Assembly (NCBI GenBank): GCA_021292165.1
Contig: CM037876.1
Coordinates: 289,455,938 to 289,519,937, forward strand
DNA length: 64,000 nt
DNA from: Shinisaurus crocodilurus
Taxonomy: Eukaryota; Chordata; Lepidosauria; Squamata; Shinisauridae
Direction: 5' to 3'
In this document: one piece after another, positions 30,626 through 39,944 of the stretch
Layout of the letters: every line of letters begins with the position of its first letter
Position numbering within the stretch: the stretch's first letter is position 1
Position numbers and translations under genes: made by a program
The notes under the pieces: model-generated
What the model saw: the letters and a program-made list of their open reading frames with translations, nothing else
Told to the model about the DNA's origin: nothing
Database searches by the model: none

Positions 30626-31608
30626 CAGGGATGGGGACTTGGACTCGAGGACTCGACTCGTGAGTCGGACTGAGTCCCCCCTCTGACTCGAATCGGACTC
30701 GAGTCCCAATATTTTTAATGGGACTCGAGACTCGACTCGGGACTCGAGACCAAGGACTCTTCAACATCCCTGGGCTGTGCCAGAAGGAGTGGAGAGGAGC
30801 GTGATTGCCGGCGAAGAGCGCATGGAAGCGAGGTGCGCCACTGCTCGGCCACTATGGACGGCTACCAGAAGTGCAGCCCCAACAGTGTGTCAAGATTTAT
30901 TTTGATTGATGTGTTGCGTGCTTGGGAGAGGCAGAAGAAGGACCTGAGATTACTCTGTGCGGCTGCTCTGAGTGTGTTTCTGGTTCCAGCAAGTTCATCA
31001 CCAGTGGAGCGGGTGTTCAGTGAGGGTGGAATTGTGATGAGATCTCACCGTTCCAGAATGGGGGCCAAACATTTAGAAAAAATCGTGTTCTTCAAATGCA
31101 ACATGGATAAGTTTTAGGAAGTACAGCAAGTTTATTTTTTTAAATCATCTTCCTAAAATGCTACCTTTCAGACATTTTGGGTTTGGCTGCCTCTGCCTGC
31201 CTGTTTGGGGTTCCCTGCCTCCTCTGCCTGCCTGGTCTCTTCTTGACCAGTTCAACAGTTGAATTGTCCAAGACAAAGGCCTCTGCCTGCCTGCTTTGGG
31301 GTTCCCTGCCTCCTCTGCCTGCCTGGTTATTTTGGGTCTGTTCTTGCCAAAATCAGTGGCAGAGTTTTGAAATAAAAAGGCACACTTGTGCCTAGAATTT
31401 ATTTAAACCACACATCTGAAGTAGCCTTATTTTGTTGGGAAAAAACCCCATTGATTTTAATGGGGACTCGTGGAGTCAGCTTTGGGAGTGACTCATGACT
31501 TGTGAGTCACCGTTTTGGACCAAGGACTTGGACTTGGACTCGAGACTCGGGTCCAAAGACTCGTGACTTGACTCGTGACTCGAGACCAAGGACTCTTCAA
31601 CATCCCTG
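30626..31608 (+). mobile_element. GACTCG-family hAT, copy B (innermost)
   Basis: 983 bp, CAGGGATGGGGACTTGG to CAACATCCCTG. The flanks GGGGAAAG and AGGGAGAG match at 6 of 8 bases, a slightly decayed duplication. A 32-nt segment ending CTCTTCAACATCCCTG at the right end (31577-31608) is repeated exactly at 30741-30772. That makes a 147-bp TIR-bounded module at the left end. The middle holds the transposase fragment and then a CTGCCTGCC-rich stretch with a near-duplicate CTCTGCCTGCCTG unit. Confidence 0.93.
30833..31117 (+). pseudogene. hAT transposase C-terminal (hATC) fragment, copy B
   Basis: About 94 open codons ending in TAG at 31115-31117. The conserved part reads LLCAAALSVFLVPASSSPVE, then RVFSEGGIVMRSHRSRMGAK and HLEKIVFFKCNMDKF, a complete hATC dimerisation region. 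There is no ATG at the start of the open stretch (the first in-frame triplet is GTG; an ATG follows at codon 8). The DDE core and BED finger are missing. It could at most make a short dimerisation peptide if transcribed, and no evidence for this is visible. Confidence 0.87.
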
Positions 31609-31945
31609 AGGGAGAGGAGCGCATTTGATTTTAGAAAGAAATCTCAGGCAGAAAGATTCGGGGGGGGGGGCAGCTGGAGATGAAGCACATGTGGGCAAAA
31701 AGCCAACTAATCCGGGGGATCAGATGCAACAGAGATAATCGGGGGCTCTGTACCTTCATTTCAGCAAGTCCCTATGGACAACAGGGCAGTGGGGCAGATG
31801 GCCTCCCAGAGATTCAGGGCTCCAAATGAAAGATCCAAGGCTCCGGGCCTAGCGGGCCATCCCCTAACACCACCTTTGGATGGTTCTTCATCTTTAAACC
31901 AGACTTGGACTGGACAGCTCTTCAAATAGAGGATTGTCCTCTGTA

Positions 31946-32010
31946 AAGCAGCTGCCTTGAATGCCATTTCTGGTAGAAAGGTGGGCTACAAATAAAATAA
32001 ATAAATAAAG
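31946..32010 (+). mobile_element. LINE/SINE 3' tail fragment
   Basis: GCCTTGAATGCCATTTCTGG, then AGAAAGGTGGGCTACAAATA and AAATAAATAAAT. The inverse is seen at 58195-58270. Confidence 0.55.
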
Positions 32011-32906
32011 TAGAGCACAAATGAGCCAGGAATGGTGAAAAGTGGCTAGACCTATGGACTGAGTAGATGTTAAGCAAGTTGGCAGTGATGGTTTCCAGTC
32101 TCCACTCATTCCATTTAGTGTTAAAATAAGTCTCCACCCGACCACAACACTTTATATGTGAAAGAATCACGTGATTAGCACCATCACATCTAGTTTGCCC
32201 CTTTGGGTGCACTCTGATGGACACTCTTCATACTCTTGGTTGGGCACTGAAGTTTCTACTCTGGGTTGGGTTGTTGGGATGGCATGGAGGACAGAAAAAT
32301 AAGTTTCCTCAACCATGACTCTAAAGTTCTCCCAAGTAGCCTTGGGCTTTGCACTTTGCACTGCTAGCATTTGTCAGAACTGTAAAATGGCGTGTTATCT
32401 GTCATGAAATATGATGTGATTACCCTGTGCATGAATGATAGTAAGACATAGAATCCAGGGGGCAAGCAATGAAAAAACACACAATGGTTGTAAATAGTTC
32501 CTGGTGTAATGTCAGTAAATGCCCATGTTAACTACAGATGGAAAAACAAAACAAAACACCCTTGCAACCCAGATATTATCTCAACTATTGCAAATGAAAC
32601 CTGAGTTCTGCTTGATTTAAAATTATTTCGTTAAGTTCAAATTGGACAGTACCTGAATGAATGAATGAATGAATATATTTATTACGGTCGACAACCAGCA
32701 CCGACAGTACCTGAAATTTGTCCTGTTTTATCCCAGCATGATGTCAGAAGTATGGGGTGTAGAGAAATACAAGAGATATAAATAAGGTACAGTACTGTCG
32801 TTATATACCACCCTATTCCTGTCCTGGGCTGCAGTTGTAGTTGTGGTTTCACAACTCTATTCAGTCATTATAGAAGGTGGTTACATGATAGCGAGGAAAC
32901 GAAAAG
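32011..32906. other. Unassigned sequence
   Basis: No gene is recognised. A (TGAA)n run lies at 32655-32673. Frames are below 105 codons and uninformative. Confidence 0.35.
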
Positions 32907-34178
32907 TACCGTATATACCCAAATATAAGTCTAGTTTTTCAGCACATTTTTTGTGCTGAAAAATGCCCCCCCGACTTATACTTGGTTCAGCGCCCAGGAC
33001 CCCCGCCGCCACCGCAAGGCACCGCCAGGCACCCCCCTCCACCCCCAGGACCCCTGCTGCCACCCCCAGACACCCCACCCCCACCCCCGTACCTGCACCC
33101 GCCGCCGAAGCCCCTCCCCCGTCGAAGCCGCGCCGTGCCGCAGCCCCCCCAGACACCCCCATGCCACCCCCACGCTACCCCCAGACACCCCCACGCCACC
33201 CCAGACACCCCCCCATGCCACCCTACCTGCACCCGCCACCGAAGCCCCGTTGCCACCGAAAAGCCTCCCTGCCGCCGAAGCCTCGCTCCCTCTGAAGCCC
33301 CTCCCCCGCCGAAGCCGCGCTGCGCCGCAGCCAGAGGCCACCACGCGCCCTCTCCGCTGCGCTCCGCGAATCCGACGCGTTCGCTGCTCTGGCGTGCGGG
33401 CTTCTCCTCGGCGCTCTTCCTCCTCCTCCCTCCCTGCCTGCCTGGCTCCCTTTCTTTCACTCTCCTCCTTCCTTGACGTCAGGCCCCGGGATGGGAGTCT
33501 GGTGGAGAGCGGCGGAGAGGGGGGCCTCCGTGCGCCCTCCCCCAGCGCGATGGCACCGCGTTCCAAGCTGGCCCCCGCCAGCCAGCCAGCCAGCTCGCCC
33601 GGCCGGCCAGCCGGGAAAGGCGCTTTCCTCGGGATTTCTCAAGGGGCCTCCGCGATTCAAACACAGGTTCGGGCGGGAAGAGGATCGCTCGCGCCCCTCC
33701 CCTTCCGAAGTGGGGCTTCGGTGGCGGGGGTGTGTGTCTGGGGGTGGCATGGGGGTGTCTGGGGGTGGCGTGGGGGTGTCTGGGGGTGGCATGAGGGTGT
33801 CTGGGGAACTTCTGGCGCGGCGCGGCTTCGGCGGGGGAGGGGCTTCGGCAGCGGCGGGTGCAGGTATGGGGGTGTGGGTGGGGTGTCTGGGTGGCGTGGG
33901 GGTGTCTGGGGTGGCGTGGGGGTGTCTGGGGTGGCGTGGGGGTGTCTGGGGGTGGCGGCGGGGGTCCTGGGGGGGCTTTGGCAGTGGCGGGGCTTCGGCG
34001 GCAGTGGGTGCAGGTACGGGGGTGGGGGGTGTCTGGGGGTGGCGGCGGGAGTCTCCCCTCGTACATTTCCCACCCTAGACTTATACTGGGGGCAATAAGT
34101 TTTCCCAGTTTTGGGGGGTGAAATTAGGGGCCTCGACTTATGTTAGGGCCGACTTATAGTTGAGTATATACGGGGGTA
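32907..34178. mobile_element. 1.27-kb TIR element with a GC-rich, CpG-island-like interior
   Basis: The left end TACCGTATATACCCAAATAT, followed by AAGTC, is the inverse of the right end GACTTATAGTTGAGTATATA followed by CGGGGGTA. The interior 33000-34080 is extremely GC-rich. CACCCCCA-rich left (33000-33330) and TGTCTGGGGGTGG-rich right (33720-34050) halves form a second, large inverted repeat. Between them a non-repetitive CpG-dense core (about 33310-33720) carries a perfect CRE palindrome TGACGTCA at 33474-33481. No target duplication was found. Frames of up to 381 codons come from the composition. It resembles a transposon that has captured CpG-island DNA. Confidence 0.65.
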
Positions 34179-34533
34179 CATGTTTTTCTAATAACTGATT
34201 GGTATAAGGAAGTTTGGGATATAGCCCTAAACGATAAACTAACTGGTAGTATTAAATGCAAAAAGGGACAGTTAAAGAAGAATAATTTTATGGATATATG
34301 GAATCAATTATTAGACTATGTATTAATAAAGGGGAAGGGGGGTATGCCTTCTCAGGACATGTTATATTTTTGGAATGTGGAATTCAGTTGATTAAGGGGA
34401 TGGAAGTATATTAGTTGGTCCCTAGGTGTGTGTGTGTGTGGGGGTGCACCTTATGATTTACTGTAGTTGCATGTTTTTGTTTTACAGTGTTGTCTATAGT
34501 TTATAATAACTAAATAAAATTTTAAAGAAGAAG
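34179..34533 (+). mobile_element. L1 LINE 3' end
   Basis: An L1-like ORF2 C-terminus, a stop at 34389-34391, and a 3' tail with TAACTAAATAAAATTTTAAA then AAGAAG. It is 5'-truncated at the border of the TIR element. A short GT run lies at 34427-34440. Confidence 0.72.
34182..34391 (+). pseudogene. L1 ORF2 C-terminal fragment
   Basis: The frame reads ITDWYKEVWDIALNDKLTGS, then IKCKKGQLKKNNFMDIWNQL and LDYVLIKGKG, ending FWNVEFS and TGA. The pattern (WYKxxWDIAL..K..., FxxIWxxxLxY) is the usual L1 ORF2 C-terminus. Only about 70 codons survive. No reverse transcriptase motifs are included. It is a dead fragment. Confidence 0.72.
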
Positions 34534-35009
34534 AAAGTGGTTACAGCAACCCATGAGCAGGGAGCAGGGTCATGATTCATAGTCCCAGCTCTGATGCTGC
34601 ATGCCCTGAACAGCCCCTCACCCTGGCATCTGCGCATACAGCTGTATGTGCAGAGGCTTCCGTGTGACCTGGAACCCCAACAGCGTGGAGTTCTTGGTCA
34701 CATGAAAACCTCTGCAAATAAAGATGTACGTGTGGGGGGCCCTTTGACACAGACAGAAAATTGCCTTGTATGTGTGGATGCCAGGAGGAGGGGCTAATCG
34801 GTGCACATGACACCAGGGGCGGAGCTACTTGGAGCAGCCTGGCTTCCCACTTGCATGTTGCTGTGAACACTTTCTACAATGATTGAATACAGAATATACA
34901 ATGATCTGAAGATGACAGCATTTATACCCTTTCTTACTTTCTATTTATGCTTCTGAATAGAGTCTTCCAACTTTTCCATTATCACCCAATAAGCGGTGGA
35001 GGCTGGTGA
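34534..35009. other. Unassigned sequence
   Basis: Nothing recognisable. Around 34600-34800 the text contains related GCATACAGCTGTATGTGCAG and AGATGTACGTGTGGGG pieces that may be a decayed foldback element. Confidence 0.3.
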
Positions 35010-35183
35010 CTCCAATGTCAGTGGGACTGCATATCTGGTCCAGACTTTAAAGGACCTATCCATGGTGCTCAACCTAACTTTTTGGTGCGCGTGCGCACGT
35101 GCATGGTTCAGCACCATGGATAGTTCCTTAAAAGTTCAGAATAAAATCTGGAGCAGATATGCAGCCCCACTGACACTGGAGTC
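35010..35183. mobile_element. Foldback MITE
   Basis: CTCCAATGTCAGTGGGACTG, then CATATCTGG at the left pairs with CCAGATTT..GCAGATATGC and CAGCCCCACTGACACTGGAG at the right. The loop contains GCGCGTGCGCACGTGC. A related decayed sequence is at 45055-45195. Confidence 0.68.
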
Positions 35184-35343
35184 AGGATTTGAGTGGAAAT
35201 CTATCATTCTGGTAGTAGCTTGAAAGTAGCCCTTGAAAGTAGTCCTTGATTTGGCTTGAAAGTAGCCCTTTCTGCAGTTTTCTTTGTGCTTTCATGCCTG
35301 GGTGTGAAGTTAGACCGCTGAGGCCCTGCTCTGAGGTTCCTAC

Positions 35344-35540
35344 GGGAGGGACTGCAGCTCAGTGGTAGAGCACATGCTTTGCATGCAGAAGGTCCCAGGG
35401 ATCCCCAACATTTCCAGGTAGGGCTAGGAAAGAATCCTGCCTGAAACCCTGGGAAGCCATTGATGCCAGTCAGTATTGACAATATTGGGCTAGATGGACT
35501 AATAGTCTGATTCAATATATGGCAGCTTACTATGTTCCTA
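35344..35540 (+). mobile_element. tRNA-Ala-derived SINE, full length
   Basis: GCAGCTCAGTGGTAGAGCAC is an A box of tRNA-Ala type, with the TGC anticodon loop inside GCTTTGCATGC. The B-box region is degraded (GGTCCCAGGGATCC). The body ends ATATGGCAGCTTACTATGTT. It is a SINE rather than a tRNA gene because the acceptor stem and B box are broken and a SINE body follows. Confidence 0.85.
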
Positions 35541-35564
35541 TGCTCAGGGTGCCTCTACTTTGTG

Positions 35565-35910
35565 AAACAAAGGCAGGTGTTAAAAAGGAGACAGGATCTT
35601 CTTTGTAGTGGCACCCTCTCTTTGGAATTCTCTCCCCAGGGAAGTTTTCCTCGTGCTTCCTTTGTTTTCTTTTTTAAGCCAGGTGAAAACCCTTTTGATT
35701 TGCCCAGGCCTTATCAGCATTTTAGTATGGGTGTGTGGTTTTGTGCTGGTATTCTATGATTCTGCCCCTCTGTGTTTTATTGAGTTGTGATTTATTTCTG
35801 ATTTTGTTGTCGCATTAATTGTGGTTTTATTGCTTTATTTTTAGATTTTGTCAGATGCTCTGAGAGCTTCGACTGAAGAATGATTGATAAGCATTTCAAA
35901 TACATACATC
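35565..35910 (+). mobile_element. L2-like LINE, ORF2 end and 3' UTR
   Basis: GTGGCACCCTCTCTTTGGAA then TTCTCTCCCCAGGGAAGTTT is the LWNSLPREV motif. The 3' part contains GATGCTCTGAGAGCTTCGAC and ends in an AAATACATAC tail. Confidence 0.7.
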
Positions 35911-36222
35911 CAGATTGTTCTGCAAAGTGGTGTGGCAATTTCTGGCTACTGACTCTACTGTGTAAGGATATTTTCTTTTTGGGACATGGGGGTGACTCTT
36001 CCTCAACATTTATTTCAGTTTAAAAAAATAAGAAAAAAGAAAAAAATTAACAAGGATTTATGGGAACTTTGAAATATCCATCTCATAAAACAAGCAGTTC
36101 ATGGCTTTATCTGAAATGGTCCTCTAGCCATCTCACACTTTAATGCTTCTTAATGGTGCTGTAAAAATAAAACAGCCAAAATCAATAGTTTTCCTTATAG
36201 AGGTCTCTTCTGTTTGTCTGCA

Positions 36223-36256
<34 letters not shown>

Positions 36257-36380
36257 AGTATATCTATATACAGCAGGGGTGCAAAAATTCAGATGCCCTG
36301 TCACCAATGGGGAGTTAAATAAAACTGCCAGTATTTTGTGGGGCTCTCCACAAGATCACAACCCCACAGAACATTCTCAG
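35911..36380. other. Unassigned sequence with (TATC)n
   Basis: TATC units lie at 36222-36255. The rest is AT-rich with no recognised feature. Confidence 0.4.
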
Positions 36381-36696
36381 CAGGGCCAGTCTTACCATTA
36401 GGTAGAGTGAAGCAGTCACCTCAGGTGGCAGATGATGGGTGGTGCAGAGAGGCAGCAGTGGCAGCCCCCTCGCCATTCCCCTCTGTTGAAGGACAGAGCT
36501 GTGTGTTCCACACAGCTTGCCCTGCACCCCCTAAGCTGCTGTCCCTCAGGTGAAGTGGAGGATGCTGTCTAACCACCCGTAGAAGATCTAACTACCAGTC
36601 TGGTCAGCTTCTGTAGGCAAAATGGTGGTGGTGGTGGTGGTGGTGGTGGGCATCTTGGCTTTCATCTTGTCAGCAAAATATCTTGGACCAGCCCTG
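36381..36696. mobile_element. hAT MITE, CAGGGCCAG family, with target duplication
   Basis: Begins CAGGGCCAGTCTTACCATTA and ends TTGGACCAGCCCTG. The flanks ATTCTCAG and GTTCTCAG match at 7 of 8. It contains a GGT tract at 36622-36648. Related to 39520-39839 and 52256-52515. Confidence 0.8.
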
Positions 36697-36704
36697 GTTC
36701 TCAG

Positions 36705-37090
36705 CTCCCTTTTAGGACAGAGGACAGGGCCTGGGACCATTCCGGGTCCCTCTTCTTGGACCAAGAAGCCCCAGCTCACCATAGGGGAAGGTTGAGGACT
36801 ATCCAGCCATACTTCCTACAAACCAATGGACCATTCATTCCCAGAGACTTTCTTCTGCAAAGCTGTCAGGGTTATCTCTCCTCCTTTGCAATTTTCCTCT
36901 GCCTTGTAAGTCCTCCTCCTCTTCTCTCCCTGTCTCAGCGTTCCTTGCTGCTTATAAAGCTGAAGCTGCCCCTCCTGCTTGGCACATGCTTTTGTTTCTC
37001 CACCCCTTTCCTTATCCAGTCCTCCCGGGCTTAATTCCAACCAGCTGCAGTGGGCGAAGAAGAGGCAAAGCTGATCTCTCTTAGACTCAC
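36705..37090. other. Unassigned sequence
   Basis: No gene or repeat is recognised. Composition is C/T-rich on the plus strand. Confidence 0.3.
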
Positions 37091-37094
37091 CACG

Positions 37095-37496
37095 ACTTAC
37101 CATGGGGCTGCATTTGGAATGCCGTGCACAGTTCTGGTGTCCCCATCCCTAAAGGGATATCGTGGTGCTGGAAAAGGTGCAGGAAAGGGCAATAAAAAAG
37201 ATCAGGACGTCTTCCCGGTGAGGAAAGGCACTGTGGGCTTTCTAATTCAGAAAAGTAATACTAAGTGGTGGTGGAGGCATGAGAGAGCTTCCTAAATGTA
37301 TGCATGGCATGTGAACACTGGAGAGACGGAGACATCTTTCTGTCTCCCTCATAATCCCAGAACTTGGGATCACCTGATGAAATTAATCGGCAGTAGATTT
37401 CAGATGGACAAAAGAAAGTATACTTCTTCATACGGGACATATAGCTGATTTATGAGATTCACTGCCCAGGAGGTGGCGATGACTGCTGGATTTAAA
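37095..37496 (+). mobile_element. CR1 LINE fragment, left piece
   Basis: CACAGTTCTGGTGTCCCCAT, ATATCGTGGTGCTGGAAAAG and GTGCAGGAAAGGGCAATAAA are the CR1 ORF2 end. GCAGTAGATTTCAGATGGAC and CTGCTGGATTTAAA continue it. It resumes after the hAT insertion at 38458. Confidence 0.8.
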
Positions 37497-37619
37497 TTCG
37501 CTGAGTATGTGCCCTACTTTAGAGAGGACAATCCTCGACTTGAAAGGCTGCCAGAAGACAGTCTCTACAGAAATTCTCTTGTATTTGAAGGGCTGCCCAG
37601 TCCAGCTTGGGTTTAAAGA

Positions 37620-38045
37620 TTAACAGCATGAAACAATGTGGCTGCCCATAACCCTCCGAACTCGGAGCATTATGGACATCCTACTGAGGACAGAAGGGGT
37701 GTGCAGGCGAATGTCGCCTCCACCATGCATGCTTCTCCCACCCTGCAAAATCAGCCCCCTGCAAAAGTCTTAGATGGCTCCGTCGTGACCCGGCGTGGCC
37801 TCACCCCTCCCCTCCTTGCCTCCCAGAATGCCCACCCAGTACCAGCTCCGAGGTTGGTCTTCCAGACTCAGAGCTGCAGCCGGCGTGGAAAGAACTGCAC
37901 CAGCTTCGAGGGCAGAGGGAGGGCGCTCCGCGGTCGGAGTCCCAGCTCCGACCTCGGAGCGCATTCCCGAAGTTGCAGCCGGGGCTCTGACTTCTCCTAT
38001 GGCCGTCCAGACAGCATCTAAGAGCCCACAGGCTTGCGCTCTAAG
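37620..38045 (-). mobile_element. GC-rich MITE, CAATGTGGCTGCCCATAACC family, nested
   Basis: CAATGTGGCTGCCCATAACC at the left, with CTCCGAGGTTGG and CGGAGTCCCAGCTCCGACCT repeats inside, matches 47185-47990 and 58286-58690. Open frames here are only GC-driven. Confidence 0.6.
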
Positions 38046-38180
38046 GGCACACTTCTATGCATGTTTAGACAGCAAAAAGGCCTACAACTCCCAGCATTCC
38101 CCAGCCAGCATGGCTGGCTGGGGAATGCTGGGAGTTGTAGGCCCTTTTTGCTGTCTAAACGTGCATAGAAGTGTGCCCGA
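38045..38180. mobile_element. Near-perfect 136-bp hairpin MITE
   Basis: The left arm (GGGCACACTTCTATGCATGT, TTTAGACAGCAAAAAGGCCT, ACAACTCCCAGCATTCCCCA) is followed directly by its inverse, centred on GCCAGCATGGCTGGC at about 38112. The arms are roughly 65 bp with only a few mismatches. Confidence 0.85.
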
Positions 38181-38457
38181 AGAAGCATAAGAAGGGAGAG
38201 CAGCAGGAAGGGGCCTTGAGGTTGCCCATCAGCACTTCGCACCTGCTGAGCGAAGCACACGGGTCACCTGGTCACCGTCTCCACCACTCTGGTGAGATGT
38301 ATTGCAGTTCTGTTTAAATTATGATGATTCTTTCGGAATGTGTCTCTATACATACAAATTAGCACCTGCCAGTTTTATGCAAATCACGGCCCTTTTTGTC
38401 TTCTGCTTTGGTGTTATATGCATATCCATTTTGGGCGATGCTTAAGTGGCCGCCCTA

Positions 38458-38660
38458 TTTTAAAAGGAGATTAGACAAATGACATAGATCAGCAGCTATT
38501 GGCTGTGATGGCTAAATGGAACCTCTGGGTCCAGAGGGGATATTCCTCTGAATAACAAATGCTAGCGGGCAAACAGCATAGGAAGCATCTGACCACCAAG
38601 GGGGGGGGGGAACGCTACTGGACTAGATGGACCTTGGGTCTAATCCACAGGGCTGTTCTT
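38458..38660 (+). mobile_element. CR1 LINE fragment, right piece
   Basis: TTTTAAAAGGAGATTAGACA continues the CR1 reading FKRRLDK, followed by degenerate 3' UTR containing CAGCTATTGGCTGTGATGGC. Confidence 0.65.
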
Positions 38661-38687
38661 CTTATCCTCTTAGGACTATGGGGGCTT

Positions 38688-38895
38688 AAGAACATAAGAA
38701 GAAACTTGCTGGATCAGACCACAGGCCTGCCTATTTCATCCAGCATTCTGTTCCCACAGTAGCCAGCCAGACACCTATTTGAAGCCCACAAGCAGGACAC
38801 CAGTGCAGTAGCATCTCCTGCTTCCTCCAATGCTGGAGGTAATATATAGCCATCAGGGCTAGCAACCATTCATAGCCTTAACTTTCATGAACTGA
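38688..38895 (-). mobile_element. CR1 3' end, antisense
   Basis: AAGAACATAAGAAGAAACTT, CTGGATCAGACCACAGGCCT and ATATAGCCATCAGGGCTAGC are the antisense CR1 3' UTR. Confidence 0.82.
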
Positions 38896-38989
38896 GATTT
38901 GTAGTAAAATTTCTTTGCTTAACAAACATTCAATTTCATCTTCCCCTTTATTCCCCACCCCACCCCACATTTGATTTTCTTCAAAAGCT

Positions 38990-39482
38990 GCCCCTTTTCA
39001 GCATGCAACTCCTTTTGCTGAAGGAACTGCACTGGCTACCTATTCACTACCAGGTCAGGTTTAAGGTTCTGGTACTTGTGTACAAAGCCCGAAACAACTT
39101 GGGACCAGGTTACCCGAGAGAGCGCCTCCTCCCATACCAACCTGCCTGGTCACTGAGGTCGTCAGATGGCATGCTCCTGGTGGTTCCTCATGGACCATCG
39201 GCCCGATTGGAGTCCACCAGAAGAGGCTTCAGTGTGGCAGCTCCATTTCTGTGGAACTCCCTCCCTCTGGAGGTCAGGCAGACTCTGACAGTGTGCTGCT
39301 TTTGGCGCCTGCTGAAGACCTTGTTCTCTGCTGTCCAGCCACCAATGTAATGTTACTTTGTTTTCAATGTATTTCTTTGGTTTCTTTTATCTGTTTTTAT
39401 CTTTGTTCACCACTCAGGAATCTACTTAGATATGGAGCGGTATACAAATACTGTGAATGAATGAATGAATGAATGAATACCA
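38990..39482 (+). mobile_element. L2/CR1-like LINE with ORF2 C-terminus and 3' end
   Basis: Carries the ORF2 end (separate entry) and a 3' UTR ending GAGCGGTATACAAATACTGT with a (GAAT)n tail at 39454-39479. It is 5'-truncated. Confidence 0.82.
39003..39350 (+). pseudogene. LINE ORF2 C-terminal fragment (115 codons)
   Basis: Shows LLLKELHWLPIHYQVRFKVL then VLVYKARNNLGPGYPRERLL, later RRGFSVAAPFLWNSLPLEVR and a LLKTLFS end. These are the conserved positions of the L2/CR1 ORF2 C-terminus (LHWLP, FK, P.Y, R.FS..AP.LWN.LP). The frame is open with a stop just before 39351. The reverse transcriptase domain is absent. The lack of internal stops suggests a fairly recent insertion, but it is not functional. 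Confidence 0.8.
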
Positions 39483-39519
39483 CGTATTTTATTGACTTAC
39501 ATCCAATTCCTCACCCCCT

Positions 39520-39839
39520 CAGGGCTGGCCCAAGATCTGTTGCTGCCTGAGGTGACGGAAAAGATGGTGCCTCCCTCCCCCCCATTCAACCAACCAACCA
39601 ACCAGGTTGGCAGTTGAGTCTTCCTTCAACACTGGTGATGGAGCAGCAGTTCCCACCTCACCTGAGGGACAGCAGGCTCGCCTAGGCGGTGCAGGACACG
39701 CTGTGTGGACCACACAGCTCTCTCCTCCAATGAGGGGAAAAGCCAGGAAGCTGCCTCTGCTGTTCCCTCCACACACCGCCCCATCACCTGCCACTTGTGG
39801 TGACTGCCCTGCTCTGCCTAATATTCGGGGCCAGCCCTG
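39520..39839. mobile_element. hAT-like MITE, CAGGGCTGGCCC family
   Basis: CAGGGCTGGCCCAAGATCTG at the left and TCGGGGCCAGCCCTG at the right are inverted ends. The interior GCTGCCTGAGGTGACGG matches 52256-52515. The target duplication is unclear. Confidence 0.7.
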
Positions 39840-39944
39840 ACCCCAGCTCTGCACATGCACAATGGTCTCCCTTGCTATATTTCTCCTTCCACTTTATCAT
39901 TCATTTTGTCACCCTTTTTTTGTTCTGTCTTTGACACAAGAAGG

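Larger units (their letters stand above)
30443..31878. mobile_element. CAGAGGCGGT-family hAT, copy 2, split by hAT copy B
   Basis: Left end CAGGTGCGATGCTAGGTAC, right end AACACCACCTTTG. A perfect 8-bp target duplication GATGGTTC lies at 30435-30442 and 31879-31886. Removing the inner element (30626-31608) leaves about 453 bp, matching the 448-bp copy at 1749-2196, which acts as an empty-site paralogue. Confidence 0.92.
30201..31945 (-). mobile_element. TAGGGTGGCC-family hAT, copy 2, split by nested elements
   Basis: The left flank 30310-30442 (antisense of AGATGTATTG, CACCTGG, GGCCTTGAAACTGCCCATCA) and the right flank 31879-31945 (antisense of CAGAGGACAATCCTCTATTT, CCAGTCCAAGTCTGGTTTAA) are parts of one element. 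They line up with 18804-20283 and 55414-55760. The break falls at GAACCATC, duplicated by the inner element. The outer ends are approximate; 30201 starts TAGGGTG. Confidence 0.78.
37497..38457 (+). mobile_element. TAGGGTGGCC-family hAT, copy 3, with nested MITEs
   Basis: The left body TATGTGCCCTACTTTAGAGA and the right end TTAAGTGGCCGCCCTA match 18804-20283 and 55414. The left TIR is mutated. It is interrupted at about 37620-38180 by further elements. It sits in CR1 sequence, but the target duplication is blurred by the A/T-rich TTTAAA site. Confidence 0.78.

Noticed and set aside
31177..31395. 72-codon Leu/Cys-rich frame recurring in each GACTCG hAT copy
   Set aside because: It repeats because the element repeats. 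The protein is low complexity, from CTGCCTGCC units, and is interrupted differently among copies.
32953..34098. 381-codon plus-strand open frame and several long overlapping frames on both strands
   Set aside because: All six frames are long because the DNA is extremely GC-rich and repetitive. The products are Pro/Arg- or Gly/Trp-rich low-complexity text, and the region lies inside a TIR element.
35344..35420. tRNA-Ala gene
   Set aside because: The A box and anticodon loop are recognisable, but the B box and acceptor stem are broken and a SINE body follows.
37638..38190. 127- and 131-codon frames
   Set aside because: They cover nested MITEs, including a palindrome, so the coding appearance is accidental.
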